Assembly: GCA_001769385.1 (NCBI GenBank)
Contig: MEPB01000060.1
Coordinates: 47,448 to 111,447, forward strand
Reading direction: 5' to 3'
Length of the DNA: 64,000 bases
DNA from: Bacteroidetes bacterium RIFCSPLOWO2_12_FULL_35_15
GTDB lineage: Bacteria; Bacteroidota; Bacteroidia; 2-12-FULL-35-15
Part shown: positions 51,837 through 62,024 of the stretch, piece by piece
How positions within the stretch are numbered: the stretch's first letter is position 1
How the letters are laid out: each line of letters opens with the position of its first letter
The notes under the pieces: model-generated
What the model saw: the letters and a program-made list of their open reading frames with translations, nothing else
Database searches by the model: none
What the model was told of the DNA's origin: nothing
Made by a program: the position numbers and the translations under genes

Positions 51837-52295
51837 ATGAAAACTAATAAGTCATACAACACTTTATTTTCTTCGTCTGGGTTTATTGTGCTTTTGTTTT
51901 TAATTTTCACTCAATTTTCTTTTGCAGGAACAGATACAACTAAAGTAAGAGATCAGCAATATCCATTGAACGACCCTCGTAATCCCAATTGCCCTTGTCA
52001 TAAGCTTCAAAAGCAAGCGGATGATGAATTTGCTCAACTGAATAAAACCAAAGATCAGTTTGGAAATATTGAAAACAATAACAAAAATAATGTAAATGAT
52101 AAAGAAACAAATGAACCCAAATTGGTTTCTGAAATAGGGGAGAGGGTAATGAGGAGAATTTCAACAACATCTATTACTAAATACAAAAACAAGAAGAAAG
52201 TTATTTGGATCACAAAAGTCAGATTTAAGTTTGCAAAAAGAGCTCATCGTATTAAAAAAACTTTTCCTGATTACGAAATTTGTTTTAAATGGTAA
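51837..52295 (+). CDS. Small secreted protein, basic C-terminus
   Basis: A 152-residue exported protein: signal SSGFIVLLFLIFTQFSFAG. The mature part starts TDTTKVRDQQYPLNDPRNPN, has a CPC pair (NPNCPCHKLQKQ), an Asn-rich central stretch and a Lys/Arg-rich C-terminus (KYKNKKKVIWITKVRFKF). Not recognised. Followed by a hairpin at 52319-52386. Confidence 0.55.
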   Translation: MKTNKSYNTLFSSSGFIVLLFLIFTQFSFAGTDTTKVRDQQYPLNDPRNPNCPCHKLQKQADDEFAQLNKTKDQFGNIENNNKNNVNDKETNEPKLVSEIGERVMRRISTTSITKYKNKKKVIWITKVRFKFAKRAHRIKKTFPDYEICFKW

Positions 52296-52318
52296 AATAT
52301 TTTTTTTGTCAAAGAGGA

Positions 52319-52386
52319 TGTCATATCGACTGCAGGGAGAAATCTTGTTTTTTTTATATAAGATACTCCCTGCAGTCGAAATAACA
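52319..52386. repeat. Inverted repeat of the TGTCAT-type family
   Basis: TGTCATATCGACTGCAGGGA and its complementary arm near 52360-52386 pair around a T-rich loop, with a few mismatches. Same family as 5149-5225. Confidence 0.75.
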
Positions 52387-52474
52387 TATAACCCGATTGA
52401 AATATTAGAAAGTAAATCTAAAATAAATTTATTCACAGAACTGCTGATCTCAATTTAGCAACCTACAAACTGTG

Positions 52475-52482
52475 TATATTTG
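52475..52482 (+). promoter_or_regulatory. Candidate -7 box immediately before priA
   Basis: TATATTTG matches TAnnTTTG; TTTA near 52454 is about 18 bases upstream. The priA ATG is at 52489, so the transcript would be almost leaderless. Confidence 0.45.
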
Positions 52483-52488
52483 TTTTTA

Positions 52489-55152
52489 ATGAATCGCACT
52501 ACTTTTTTTGTTGATGTAATTTTACCATTAGCCGTTCCAAATCTTTACACGTATCGTGTTCCGTATGATTGGAATGATTCTATTGCTGTTGGTAAACGTG
52601 TGATCGTTCAATTCGGGAAAGGGAAATTATATTCTGCTTTGGTACGTGTTATTCATGAAAATCCTCCCAAGCAATATACTGCAAAATACATTGATTCCAT
52701 TTTAGATGAACATCCAATTGTAAATCAAAAACAATTTGAGCTTTGGGATTGGATGAGTCAATATTACATGTGTAATATCGGTGACATTATGGTAGCTGCA
52801 CTCCCGGGCGGTTTGCGTTTGGCTAGTGAAACAAAGATTATCTTAAATCCGGAGTATTCAAAAAAAATAGTGGAGGTAAATTTTAAAATTTCAGACAAAG
52901 AAATTTTAATAGTCGATGCTTTGGAAATTAGGAATGTATTGACCTTGAATGATATTTCAGAAATAATTGAACAAAAAACAGTTTATCCGGTAATCAAATT
53001 ATTGATAGAAAAAGGAATTGTTTTAATACAGGAAGAACTAAAAGAAAAGTTCAAACCAAAGATCGAAAACTACATCCGCATTACTAAATATGCAGACAAT
53101 GAAGAAAATCTAAAAACGATTTTTGATGCTCTTGAAAAAAAAGCACATAAACAATTAGATGTGTTGATGGCCTACATCTCTTTATCCAAAAGATATTCGA
53201 AAGAAAGGAAAGAAGTAAAAAAATCTGAGATCATAAAAATGGTAGAAGGTGCCGAGGCGGCACTAAGATCTTTGGAAAAGAAAAATGTTTTTGAAATTTA
53301 TGAACGTGAAGTTGGTCGCTTAGCAAGTTTTGAAAATGAAAATAAGATTTCAGAGCTCAATGAAGTGCAGCAAAAAGTATATGAGTCTATTCAGGAACAA
53401 TTTGGATGGAAAAAAGTTGACAGTTCAAAGGTAGAGAGTTTAAAGTTGGAAAGTTTAGAAATGAAAAGTCCTGTAGTTTCAAATGATTTAACATCCAATA
53501 TCCAACATCCAACACCCAACATCCAAAAAGATGTTGTACTTCTTCACGGGGTAACCTCTTCCGGCAAAACCGAAATTTATGTAAAGCTTATTGAACAAAC
53601 CATTGCAGAAGGGAAACAGGTGTTGTATTTACTGCCGGAAATTGCATTGACAACACAGATCATAAATCGTCTGCGAAAGTATTTCGGTGAGGTAGTTGGT
53701 GTATATCATAGCAAATTCAATGAAAACGAACGTGTAGAGATCTGGAATAACATATTAAGTTCAAAGACTGAAGTTCAAAGTTTAAAATTGGAGGGCTCAG
53801 AAAATTCTACAACTTTAGACTCTAAACTTGCGAGCTTTAAACTAATAATCGGTGCACGTTCTGCGCTATTCCTGCCTTACAGCAATTTGGGTTTAGTGAT
53901 TGTTGACGAAGAACACGATACTTCGTATAAGCAGTACGACCCGTCACCACGCTATAATGCACGAGATGGAGCCATTTATCTGGCACACATTCACAAGGCA
54001 AAAACATTATTAGGTTCTGCTACTCCAAGTTTGGAAAGTTATTACAATGCGCAAGAAGGGAAGTATGGTTTTACTGAGATCAATCAACGGTTTGGTGGTA
54101 TACAAATGCCGGAAATATTAATTGCTGATGTAAAAGAAGCGACTCGAAAAAAGCAGATGAAATCGCATTTTACCCCATTATTGTTGGATACAGTTACATT
54201 GGCCTTGGGGAAAAAAGAGCAAGTGATCTTATTTCAAAATCGGAGAGGATTTGCACCGCAGTTGGAATGTAACATGTGCGCCTGGGTTCCTCAATGTACT
54301 AATTGTGATGTGAGTTTAACGTATCACAAAGCAACGAATCAACTCCGCTGCCATTATTGTGGTTATTCTATTAAACCGCCAAGTAAATGTGCTGCTTGCG
54401 GTGATACCGATTTACGAATGAAAGGTTTTGGAACTGAAAAGATCGAAGAAGAACTACAAATATTTTATCCGAAAGCAAAAATTGCCAGAATGGATCTGGA
54501 TACTACACGCAGTAAGTTTGCCCATCAGCACATCATTCAGGATTTTGAAGAAGGTAACATCGATATTTTAGTAGGAACCCAAATGGTTACCAAAGGATTG
54601 GATTTTGATAATGTGAGCATGGTAGGTGTTTTAAATGCCGATAGTATGCTCAATTTTCCTGATTTCAGATCGTTCGAACGAAGTTATCAATTAATGGCTC
54701 AGGTTTCAGGTAGGGCAGGGCGAAAAAATAAACGGGGAACGGTTATTATTCAAACTCAAAATCCGGAACACAGTATTATTCAGGAAGTAATTGCAAACGA
54801 TTATCTGTCCATGTACACCAATCAATTGTTGGACAGAAAGAATTTTAATTACCCTCCATTTTTTCGTTTAATTGAAATTACAGTGATTCATCGGGATGTA
54901 AATATGGTAAATGCTTCTGCAAAATATTTAGCTGATGAATTAAAACGGCATTTCAAAAAAAGAGTGCTTGGCCCTGAATTTCCTTTGGTTTCACGTATTC
55001 GGAATTTATATCACAAAAATATTTTATTAAAGATCGAACGCGATGCTTCAGTTGTCCAGGTAAAAAAAATTGTAACGGAGCTGCTTGTGAAATTCAAATC
55101 AGGGAGCGATCATAAAGCAGTACGGGTTCAGTTGGATGTGGATCCAATGTAA
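52489..55152 (+). CDS. priA: Primosomal replication-restart helicase PriA
   Basis: 887 residues from ATG 52489 (a TTG at 52480 overlaps the -7 box and is less likely). The N-terminal DNA-binding domain begins TTFFVDVILPLAVPNLYTY. Walker A GVTSSGKTE is near residue 354, DEEH is the Walker B, and the zinc sites are CNMCAWVPQC, CDV, CHYC, C..C (CAACGDTDL). Helicase motifs GSATPSLE, GTQMVTKGLDF and QVSGRAGR complete it. It restarts stalled forks. Two low-complexity insertions (53417-53530 and 53758-53844) interrupt the usual spacing. Confidence 0.95.
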   Translation: MNRTTFFVDVILPLAVPNLYTYRVPYDWNDSIAVGKRVIVQFGKGKLYSALVRVIHENPPKQYTAKYIDSILDEHPIVNQKQFELWDWMSQYYMCNIGDIMVAALPGGLRLASETKIILNPEYSKKIVEVNFKISDKEILIVDALEIRNVLTLNDISEIIEQKTVYPVIKLLIEKGIVLIQEELKEKFKPKIENYIRITKYADNEENLKTIFDALEKKAHKQLDVLMAYISLSKRYSKERKEVKKSEIIKMVEGAEAALRSLEKKNVFEIYEREVGRLASFENENKISELNEVQQKVYESIQEQFGWKKVDSSKVESLKLESLEMKSPVVSNDLTSNIQHPTPNIQKDVVLLHGVTSSGKTEIYVKLIEQTIAEGKQVLYLLPEIALTTQIINRLRKYFGEVVGVYHSKFNENERVEIWNNILSSKTEVQSLKLEGSENSTTLDSKLASFKLIIGARSALFLPYSNLGLVIVDEEHDTSYKQYDPSPRYNARDGAIYLAHIHKAKTLLGSATPSLESYYNAQEGKYGFTEINQRFGGIQMPEILIADVKEATRKKQMKSHFTPLLLDTVTLALGKKEQVILFQNRRGFAPQLECNMCAWVPQCTNCDVSLTYHKATNQLRCHYCGYSIKPPSKCAACGDTDLRMKGFGTEKIEEELQIFYPKAKIARMDLDTTRSKFAHQHIIQDFEEGNIDILVGTQMVTKGLDFDNVSMVGVLNADSMLNFPDFRSFERSYQLMAQVSGRAGRKNKRGTVIIQTQNPEHSIIQEVIANDYLSMYTNQLLDRKNFNYPPFFRLIEITVIHRDVNMVNASAKYLADELKRHFKKRVLGPEFPLVSRIRNLYHKNILLKIERDASVVQVKKIVTELLVKFKSGSDHKAVRVQLDVDPM

Positions 55153-55410
55153 GCGGAACGTCAAATTGTTCCTTAATTTTTTTCTTGGAAAGCAGGGTAT
55201 CCATTCCAATCATGTCCTGCCCCGCTTTCCGTTCCAAGCTCCGCAAAAGCGGAGGCTTTCCATTACAATCGGGTTTAATTTGCAAGGTCTGTATTCCATA
55301 TTTCGCTGAAGAAGTATCAAGTTCAGGAATCCTCACTGCTCAGGAAAGAGGTCTGGCTGGAGTAAATAAACTACTTTCTATAGATAATATCTATAATTTT
55401 TTCACAACGA

Positions 55411-55929
55411 TTAATTTGAAAAATAATCTTCCTCAATTTTATAATTTGAAATAACAATGGTTGGTATCCCATTAATTTTATAGATATAATAATAGTTTCG
55501 ATCCTTCGAAAATTTTAAGACATCTGTTTTATATTTCGAACTTTTAAATGCTTTTTCATTATCAAAAAAGGAAACGATCTGATTATACACTTCTGTGTAA
55601 TTTTTTGAAAAATCATTTTTCGAACCATTCACAAAAGAAATTTCAGTAATTTGTTTTGACCCGTTTATTTGTGACAGGACTCTGATCTCTCCTTTCGTTT
55701 TATCCTCCTTTTCATTTGAATAATAAGCAGCCCCATCAAATAATTTATTTGCCGGTGCTTGCATTTGCCTTTCAACTAAAAAGAATTGCTTCTTTTTTAG
55801 TTCATCTGTTACTGTTGATCTTCCATAGGTCATACAGTTTTTAACAAACCCAAATGTCATTAATTGTCCAAATGATTTATTGTTTATCAGGAGCATAATT
55901 AGTGCAAAAAGTAAAATTTTGTTTTTCAT
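55411..55929 (-). CDS. Small exported protein of unknown function
   Basis: I start at 55929 (MKNKILLFALIMLLINNKSFG, a signal peptide) instead of the longer frame at 55965, giving 172 residues. The mature protein starts QLMTFGFVKNCMTYGRSTVT and continues with Lys/Tyr-rich helical and strand sequence (KFSKDRNYYYIYKINGIPT). No family recognised. The 258-base gap 55153-55410 after priA holds partial inverted repeats (GGAAAGC..., CTCCGCAAAAGCGGAG) but no gene. Confidence 0.55.
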   Translation of the reverse strand: MKNKILLFALIMLLINNKSFGQLMTFGFVKNCMTYGRSTVTDELKKKQFFLVERQMQAPANKLFDGAAYYSNEKEDKTKGEIRVLSQINGSKQITEISFVNGSKNDFSKNYTEVYNQIVSFFDNEKAFKSSKYKTDVLKFSKDRNYYYIYKINGIPTIVISNYKIEEDYFSN

Positions 55930-56129
55930 ATTATTTTTCTTTCTTAATGGTGGCAGCCTTTCCATTTCTTTTTTTGTACTAATTCATCAAAATAAGTTCC
56001 TAAAATAAAGGAGGATCCGCTTTTACAAAATTATAAAATTTCTTACATCTGATAACTTCTAATGTAATTAGGTTTTACCAGAGGATAAAACAAAATTATG
56101 TTTGTTGTAGAATTTAAAACCTATATGCC

Positions 56130-57398
56130 ATGAAAACTCTATCCTCCAAAATAATCAGTATAATTCTAATGAATATACTAATTAGTCTTTCAGCAAATGC
56201 AATTACAGATGCATTAAAAGTGAGAATATCTGATGGAACTTTTACCGATGAAGCAGTGATACGTTTTCTGCCAAATGCAACAAACAATTTTGATGGAAGC
56301 TATGATGCCTGGAAACAATTCAGCACTAATCCATTGGCACCGGGTGTTTTTACAAATATAGATCCTCAATCGCATTTGTCTATCAATGCATTACCTTCAT
56401 TTTCAAAAGAAACAATGGTTGATCTTTACATTAACGTAGCTACTTCAGGAGCTTTCACAATTCAATCTTTTGAGATAGGTAGTTTTTTGCCTGGCATTTC
56501 TATTAAGTTGGAAGATAAAATGACAGGCATGATCTATGAATTTAGAAAAGGAAGCACCTGCAATGTTAATTTATTTGCAAATACGATAGCAACAGCTAAC
56601 CGTTTTGTTTTACACTTTTCACCTCCAACCAATGTAGTATTTACAAATGTTACTTGTTATGGTATGGCTAATGGAGCGCTTACGGTAATAAAATCAGGTA
56701 ATAGTGATTGGGATTATCAATTAAAAGATAATTCAGGTGTCGTTATCCAATCAGGAAACAATATTAGTGAAACAGCCACTATTAACGGTTTGCATGTGGG
56801 TACATATTTTATCGAAACAACCAGTAGTTTTACTTCTCCTGATACCAATTCTTTTGTGATCATTCAGCCCAATGTAATTATAGCAGACTTTGAAATAGAC
56901 AGTGCAGGAGTTATGATCACTCCATTTATTCCGATCCTGTTTCAAAATTATAGCAGTGGAGCATCTTCTTATACCTGGGATTTTGGGGATGGTTCTGTAC
57001 AATCTACGCAACAGTCACCTATTCATGAATATTCTGCAGCAGGCATTTACACAGTAACTCTGATAGCAGCAACGCTTAACTGTGATGTTAGTTATAGCAA
57101 TATTATAACTGTTCAGCCTTTCGTTACCACCGCTGTTGCTCCTGTTTCTCAAGAGCAAAATACTGTTATCGTGTTTCAAGAGGAGGAAATGCTCATCATA
57201 AATTCACAAACACCTGTTCCTTCACAAATGACCATATCAATTTTTAACACCCTTGGACAAAATGTTTATTCTTATTCTCAGGGAAGTACGATGAATGTAT
57301 CTCAATCTGTTAAACTACCTGCAACAGGAGCTTATTTTGTAAATGTATATGCAAATGACACTATAATTACTAAAAAAGTTATATATCAATCCCGATAG
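56130..57398 (+). CDS. PKD-domain protein with T9SS-type C-terminal sorting region
   Basis: A 422-residue exported protein (signal MKTLSSKIISIILMNILISLSANA). SSGASSYTWDFGDGSVQST (about 271-289) to AGIYTVTLIAA is a PKD domain. A second strand-rich region (TNVTCYGMANGALTVI) is SprB-like. The C-terminus (TISIFNTLGQNVYSYSQGS and AYFVNVYANDTIITKKVIYQ) is type A sorting. Probable surface adhesin or matrix protein. The next gene starts 34 bases later. Confidence 0.8.
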   Translation: MKTLSSKIISIILMNILISLSANAITDALKVRISDGTFTDEAVIRFLPNATNNFDGSYDAWKQFSTNPLAPGVFTNIDPQSHLSINALPSFSKETMVDLYINVATSGAFTIQSFEIGSFLPGISIKLEDKMTGMIYEFRKGSTCNVNLFANTIATANRFVLHFSPPTNVVFTNVTCYGMANGALTVIKSGNSDWDYQLKDNSGVVIQSGNNISETATINGLHVGTYFIETTSSFTSPDTNSFVIIQPNVIIADFEIDSAGVMITPFIPILFQNYSSGASSYTWDFGDGSVQSTQQSPIHEYSAAGIYTVTLIAATLNCDVSYSNIITVQPFVTTAVAPVSQEQNTVIVFQEEEMLIINSQTPVPSQMTISIFNTLGQNVYSYSQGSTMNVSQSVKLPATGAYFVNVYANDTIITKKVIYQSR

Positions 57399-57432
57399 CA
57401 ATCGAATCTATAATTACTAAAATTTTTAATCC

Positions 57433-57948
57433 ATGAGAACTAAAACTTTTTTAACCCGTCAAACTTTGATTATAGGTAGTGTAATACATATTTTTATTTA
57501 TTTGCTCTTACTATCAAATGATGCAAATAGCCAAAATAATTTCTCTGGTTCTGCTATTAAAATAAATGACAGCTGTAATTTAGTCTCGTTTACCGGAAAG
57601 CGTGTGGAACAGGTGAATTATATAAATTGTACTGTTAGAAGTGCGATAAAAGGTTATTTTTTAGTATTGGAAAAATCAAATGACGGGGAAACTTTTTCGC
57701 CTTTGGAAATTAAAAAAGGACAGGTTTCTCCCGGAAATCAAGTACTGCTATTTTCTTTCATGGATGGTTCTTCAACTGCCACAACAATCTATAAAATATG
57801 TGCCTATAAATTATCGATTACCAAAGAAGGGGAACAGAAGTATTTAAACATTTCCGAAAATATACTAAAGGATTTTGAAAATTCAACTTTACGGATAAAT
57901 GTATTGGAAAATGAAACCCAGCAAGAGTTTACAGCGAGTTGGAAATAG
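57433..57948 (+). CDS. Small exported protein related to T9SS-linked proteins
   Basis: A 171-residue protein with a signal peptide (IIGSVIHIFIYLLLLSNDANS) and a beta-sandwich-like core: GYFLVLEKSNDGETFSPLEI, then GNQVLLFSFMDGSSTATTIYKI. This segment recalls the fibronectin-like region preceding sorting domains (...YEIERSSDG..F). It follows the PKD gene after 34 bases and may be its partner. The 483-base gap after it (57949-58431) contains the element at 58126-58175 and a -7 box at 58334-58341, nothing else. Confidence 0.55.
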   Translation: MRTKTFLTRQTLIIGSVIHIFIYLLLLSNDANSQNNFSGSAIKINDSCNLVSFTGKRVEQVNYINCTVRSAIKGYFLVLEKSNDGETFSPLEIKKGQVSPGNQVLLFSFMDGSSTATTIYKICAYKLSITKEGEQKYLNISENILKDFENSTLRINVLENETQQEFTASWK

Positions 57949-58125
57949 AATAAATTTTTTGTTACCCCCAATTTTGTTAACCAATTAATTGTTGAATAAC
58001 AATAAAAGGCCATAGATTAATTTTGAGCTGTTATTAATTTTCGCAACTGTTAAATTTCACTCTTTAATTAGGATTCAATTTTTATTCAGCTTTTTTAGAA
58101 CTGTTTAAATTTTAGTAAAAAATAA

Positions 58126-58175
58126 GAGATTTCTCAAGGAGTTTATCCGGAGCAAAGTCAAAGGAGTCGATGACA
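58126..58175. repeat. Dispersed element, inverted copy 1
   Basis: GAGATTTCTCAAGGAGTTTA to GATGACA is the reverse complement (with some indels) of the element at 62150-62198. The two copies flank the response-regulator/kinase group in opposite orientation. Confidence 0.7.
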
Positions 58176-58333
58176 TATAAAGCTTTTTGAATTAATTTTA
58201 AACAGGCTTTTAGTTTAAAAAAAATAGTGGTGATAAAAATTTAATTAAAAAATTGGAAATTATATTAATAGATAAAAAATAAGGTTGAAAAGAAAGTTGA
58301 AAAATTGGATTATTCGATTCGAAATAATTTATA

Positions 58334-58341
58334 TATATTTG
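58334..58341 (+). promoter_or_regulatory. Candidate -7 box before response regulator 1
   Basis: TATATTTG, about 90 bases before the ATG at 58432. No matching TTTG was found at -33. Confidence 0.35.
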
Positions 58342-58431
58342 TTTATCAAAACATAGGAAACAATAAATCTCTTTTTACTCTTATTACTCTTTTTCTTAAC
58401 ATGCTTTTAATTTTACAATTTCAGAACTAAA

Positions 58432-58851
58432 ATGAAAATAAAGCCTCCTGTAACAACTCATAAATCAGTAATGATTATCGATGATAATGATATTGATAAT
58501 TTTATTAATGAGCGAATAATTAAGTCTTCATTATTTTCTGAAAATGTATATGTTCATACGAGTGCAAAAAGTGCATTGGAGTTTTTAAAAAATCTGGAGT
58601 CAGTAAAAGATATTCCGAAGGAAATAATTCCAAGCTATATATTTTTAGATCTTAATATGCCTATTATGGATGGATTTCAGTTCATGGAGGCTTTTCAAAA
58701 ATTTTCTGCTGAGTTCCAATCAGGTATAAAAATAGTGATCCTTACCACTTCCTTAAATCCGAGCGATGTTGAAACATCAAAAAAATTCAAACAACCCATT
58801 AAGTTTTTATACAAGCCGCTTAACGAAACAATGTTAAAAGAAATAGAATAG
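58432..58851 (+). CDS. Single-domain response regulator
   Basis: A 139-residue CheY-like receiver without output domain. Acidic pair Asp17-Asp18 (MIIDDNDID), phosphoacceptor Asp73 (FLDLNMPIMDG) and Thr/Lys of the switch (ILTTSLNPSD, YKPLNE). It is convergent with the kinase gene at 58862-61396 (10-base gap). The 61551-62024 receiver is a close relative with the same layout. Probably an output partner of the neighbouring kinase. Confidence 0.85.
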   Translation: MKIKPPVTTHKSVMIIDDNDIDNFINERIIKSSLFSENVYVHTSAKSALEFLKNLESVKDIPKEIIPSYIFLDLNMPIMDGFQFMEAFQKFSAEFQSGIKIVILTTSLNPSDVETSKKFKQPIKFLYKPLNETMLKEIE

Positions 58852-58861
58852 TTTTATATAA

Positions 58862-61396
58862 TTATTCCATTAAATTTGGGAGTGTAACGAAAACAGAGGT
58901 GCCATGATTTTCTTCACTTTTCAATCGTACTTCGCCACCCAATTTCTCTACTGTACTTTTTACAATATACAACCCAAGGCCGGTTCCATTAGTTCCTGAG
59001 GTAGCTCTAAAAAACATGTCAAAAACCTTGTTTTGTAATTCCGAAGGTATTCCTGTGCCATTATCACTTACACTTATTCGTGCTACATTGTCTATTACTG
59101 TAATAGTTATTAATATAATTGGCTCCACAAAAGAGGACGCCCTTTTATATTTAATGGCGTTATCAATAATGTTTTGAAGTACGGAATATAACAATCGACT
59201 ATCTGAATGAAAAAACAATGTATCGGACTTGATCTTTTTTCTGAAAATAATTTCAGAAAAATTTGGGCGATTACTTAAACTATCTATTATTTCATCAACC
59301 ATTGTTTCAAAATCAATCACACTGATATTGAGCTTTCCCTGCGTTACATTTACAATATTAAAAAGGTCGATCAGCAGTTTATCCATTCGGTTCACGCTGG
59401 TATCAATCATATTGAAATACTGCTTTAGTTCTGGTTCCACGGTTATATCTTTTGCCAATTTTACTAAACCTATTACAGAAGCTAATGGTGAACGCAGATC
59501 ATGTGTTGCTTTATACATAAATGTATTGAGCTCATTCACTTTATAATACAGTTGTTGTTCTGTTTTTTTACGTGAAGTATTATCTCGTGCAAATACAGAT
59601 ACTCCTTCCACTTTATTATGTATCCAAATTGGACTAAATGAGATATCAAAAAAATGTTCTTTATCAAAAACGGTTTCGGAGGTTTCCTCCCAAAATTGTT
59701 CACCTGATAGGGCCCTGTCATAAAATTGTTTCCATATTTCTTGTGTTTTAGAATCAAGATGATCCAAAACATCCATTCCTAAATAAGCCTTGAAATCATA
59801 GATCTCCTGAAAAGTTTTTTGGTGCAAACGGTTACTGCCTGTTAATTTGTAATTTCTATCGATTGACCAAATCGAACTGTTAGCATTGTCGAGTATTGCA
59901 TCCAATCTTGCTTTGGATTCTAATATTTCTTTTTCATGTTTTTTCTTCTCAGTAATGTCTGTTGCAATGGCACAAAGTAAATACACCTTATTAGTATCAT
60001 CAACTATTGGAAACTTCATCGAAAGATAAGTATGTAGACTTCCATCTGCCAAATGAGTTACCAATTCTTCATGTTCAATTAATTGTTTAGTTTCAATGGT
60101 GTTTTTATCATTTGTGGTAATTAGTTCAGCTAGTTCTAATGGAAGGATATCGTAAACCGTTTTGCCAATTAATTTATCAATAGAAGTGTTATGGACTTTT
60201 TCAAATTGTTTATTTACCATTAAATAACGTCCTTCTATGTCTTTAATAATAATAATACTACTGGTGTTATTAAAAACACTCTGCAGCAGATGCTGGTTTT
60301 TATGTAATAAGTCTTCTGCATTTTTGCGTAATGAAATATCGCGGGAGTTAGTTATGATTCCTGAAATTACTCCTTGTTCAGTATGGGTATAATTTGCAGC
60401 GACTTCAAGCCATAAATAGGTTCCATCCTTTTTCTTGAATCTGTATTCTGAAAATTTGACAGAATTTCGATTGGGCATTTCCTCTAAACGGCTTTTTAAA
60501 TATTCGATATCATCGGTGTGTATGAAATCAAATGGTGTTTTCCCGAGTAATTCATCAGGTTTGTAGCCAAGAATTCGTTCAACGGAATCGGATATGTAGA
60601 TAAATTTTAAATCAATACCATGTAGCGAAATAATATCAGTAGCATTTGTAGCCAATAAGCGATATTTTTTTTCGCTTTCAAAAAGAGCTGTTGTCCTCTC
60701 TTTTATTATTTTTTCAAGATTTTCATTTGTTTGTATTAACTTATTCTCTGCATTTTTTCTGCCAATTATATCATTATTCAATAAAAAATAAGTGGATATG
60801 AGAATCAGAATCATAAAAAGGAGCATTATTGCAAATAAAACAAGCGTTTTTTTTGCTTTTTCAACTTCTCTTTTATCAGATTCTAAAAACGAGGATAATT
60901 GATTGTTTTGTATTTCGTTTAATTTTCTGAGTATTTCTTCTGCAACACGAAAACCTCTATTGGTAAGAGCAATATTCGTTGCTTCCCTGATCCCGAAATC
61001 CTGCCGCGCTTTAATTAGTTGATTGCTGTATTCTATGGATCTGTTAAGTAGTTTTTCAATCTCCAGAAGGACTTCACTTTTTACGGGCGAAGGGGCATCT
61101 AATGAGAGTTTTTTGAAATTGGACCATTTTAATTGAGAACTTAAAATCGCCTTTTCATATTCAGGCAAAAACTCATCCTTTCCTGCCAAGGCGTAGTTTC
61201 TGCAGGTTGTTTCAATTTGAATTAAACTTAAATCAAATTCATTAAGCGATTTTAAAAGTAGCTGCAACTGATGATCCCTGTCGTTATGTTTTATAAGTCC
61301 ATTGACATTTCTAAACGTAATAAATGAAAAAAATAATAGTAGAATAAATGCAAGAATAAAACTTGCTGCGATTTTGTTTTTTATGGAAAGATTCAT
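58862..61396 (-). CDS. CHASE3/PAS sensor histidine kinase
   Basis: Start taken at ATG 61396 (844 residues); in-frame ATGs at 61414 and 61435 are alternatives. Order: TM1 (AASFILAFILLLFFSFITF), a CHASE3-like helical periplasmic region ending near residue 190, TM2 (LFAIMLLFMILILISTYFLL), three PAS domains (LLATNATDIISLHGIDLKF; VFNNTSSIIIIKDIEGRYL; AILDNANSSIWSIDRNYKL), HisKA with phospho-His in THDLRSPLA (near 630), and HATPase with DNAIKYK, VSDNGTGIP and GTNGTGLGLYIV. No receiver is fused. It probably signals to the two flanking receivers. Confidence 0.88.
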   Translation of the reverse strand: MNLSIKNKIAASFILAFILLLFFSFITFRNVNGLIKHNDRDHQLQLLLKSLNEFDLSLIQIETTCRNYALAGKDEFLPEYEKAILSSQLKWSNFKKLSLDAPSPVKSEVLLEIEKLLNRSIEYSNQLIKARQDFGIREATNIALTNRGFRVAEEILRKLNEIQNNQLSSFLESDKREVEKAKKTLVLFAIMLLFMILILISTYFLLNNDIIGRKNAENKLIQTNENLEKIIKERTTALFESEKKYRLLATNATDIISLHGIDLKFIYISDSVERILGYKPDELLGKTPFDFIHTDDIEYLKSRLEEMPNRNSVKFSEYRFKKKDGTYLWLEVAANYTHTEQGVISGIITNSRDISLRKNAEDLLHKNQHLLQSVFNNTSSIIIIKDIEGRYLMVNKQFEKVHNTSIDKLIGKTVYDILPLELAELITTNDKNTIETKQLIEHEELVTHLADGSLHTYLSMKFPIVDDTNKVYLLCAIATDITEKKKHEKEILESKARLDAILDNANSSIWSIDRNYKLTGSNRLHQKTFQEIYDFKAYLGMDVLDHLDSKTQEIWKQFYDRALSGEQFWEETSETVFDKEHFFDISFSPIWIHNKVEGVSVFARDNTSRKKTEQQLYYKVNELNTFMYKATHDLRSPLASVIGLVKLAKDITVEPELKQYFNMIDTSVNRMDKLLIDLFNIVNVTQGKLNISVIDFETMVDEIIDSLSNRPNFSEIIFRKKIKSDTLFFHSDSRLLYSVLQNIIDNAIKYKRASSFVEPIILITITVIDNVARISVSDNGTGIPSELQNKVFDMFFRATSGTNGTGLGLYIVKSTVEKLGGEVRLKSEENHGTSVFVTLPNLME

Positions 61397-61550
61397 TCGT
61401 ACTGATTTTTGCATGAAATTAAGAGAAATAAACACTTATTTTTTGACAAAACTAATTAAAATCTTACAGCAGAAACTATTATGTTGAATCTGTTTAACAA
61501 CACGATCCAAAGGAGTGTACTTTTAACATAAAATATAATAACCCGATATC

Positions 61551-62024
61551 ATGGAAACATTAAACTCCTGTAAAGTTCCTTACAAATTGGTACTAATCAT
61601 TGATGATAGCTCAATCGATAATTTTGTGAACCAAAAAATGATCGAACTAAATAGATTTTCAGAAGAAGTGATCGCATTTACAAGAGCAAATAAAGCACTT
61701 GAATATTTAATAGGGCTTGGTAAAAATAATCTGCAAGCAAGTGAAATTCCTTCGTTTATTTTTTTGGATCTGAATATGCCTATTATGGACGGTCATGAAT
61801 TTATTAAACAGTTTAAAACATTGCCTGATGAAATTACAGAAAAGTGTAAAATAATTGTTCTTACAAGTTCAGTGAATCCTTTTGATCCAATTATAGTGAA
61901 TGACCATAAACATATACTAACATTCTTAAGTAAACCATTGTTAAAAAATAATTTTGATCTGATCGATCTGCTTATAAATGATCGAACTCCAAGGCATGTT
62001 GGGATATCTGCCAAAGCAGTTTGA
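61551..62024 (+). CDS. Single-domain response regulator, second copy
   Basis: A 157-residue receiver. Asp18-Asp19 (LIIDDSSID), phosphoacceptor Asp73 (FLDLNMPIMDG) and the Ser/Lys switch (VLTSSVNPFDP, LSKPLL) are conserved and lie at nearly the same positions as in the receiver at 58432-58851. A C-terminal tail (LINDRTPRHVGISAKAV) is extra. It is divergent from the kinase gene, with a 154-base gap between their starts. Confidence 0.85.
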   Translation: METLNSCKVPYKLVLIIDDSSIDNFVNQKMIELNRFSEEVIAFTRANKALEYLIGLGKNNLQASEIPSFIFLDLNMPIMDGHEFIKQFKTLPDEITEKCKIIVLTSSVNPFDPIIVNDHKHILTFLSKPLLKNNFDLIDLLINDRTPRHVGISAKAV

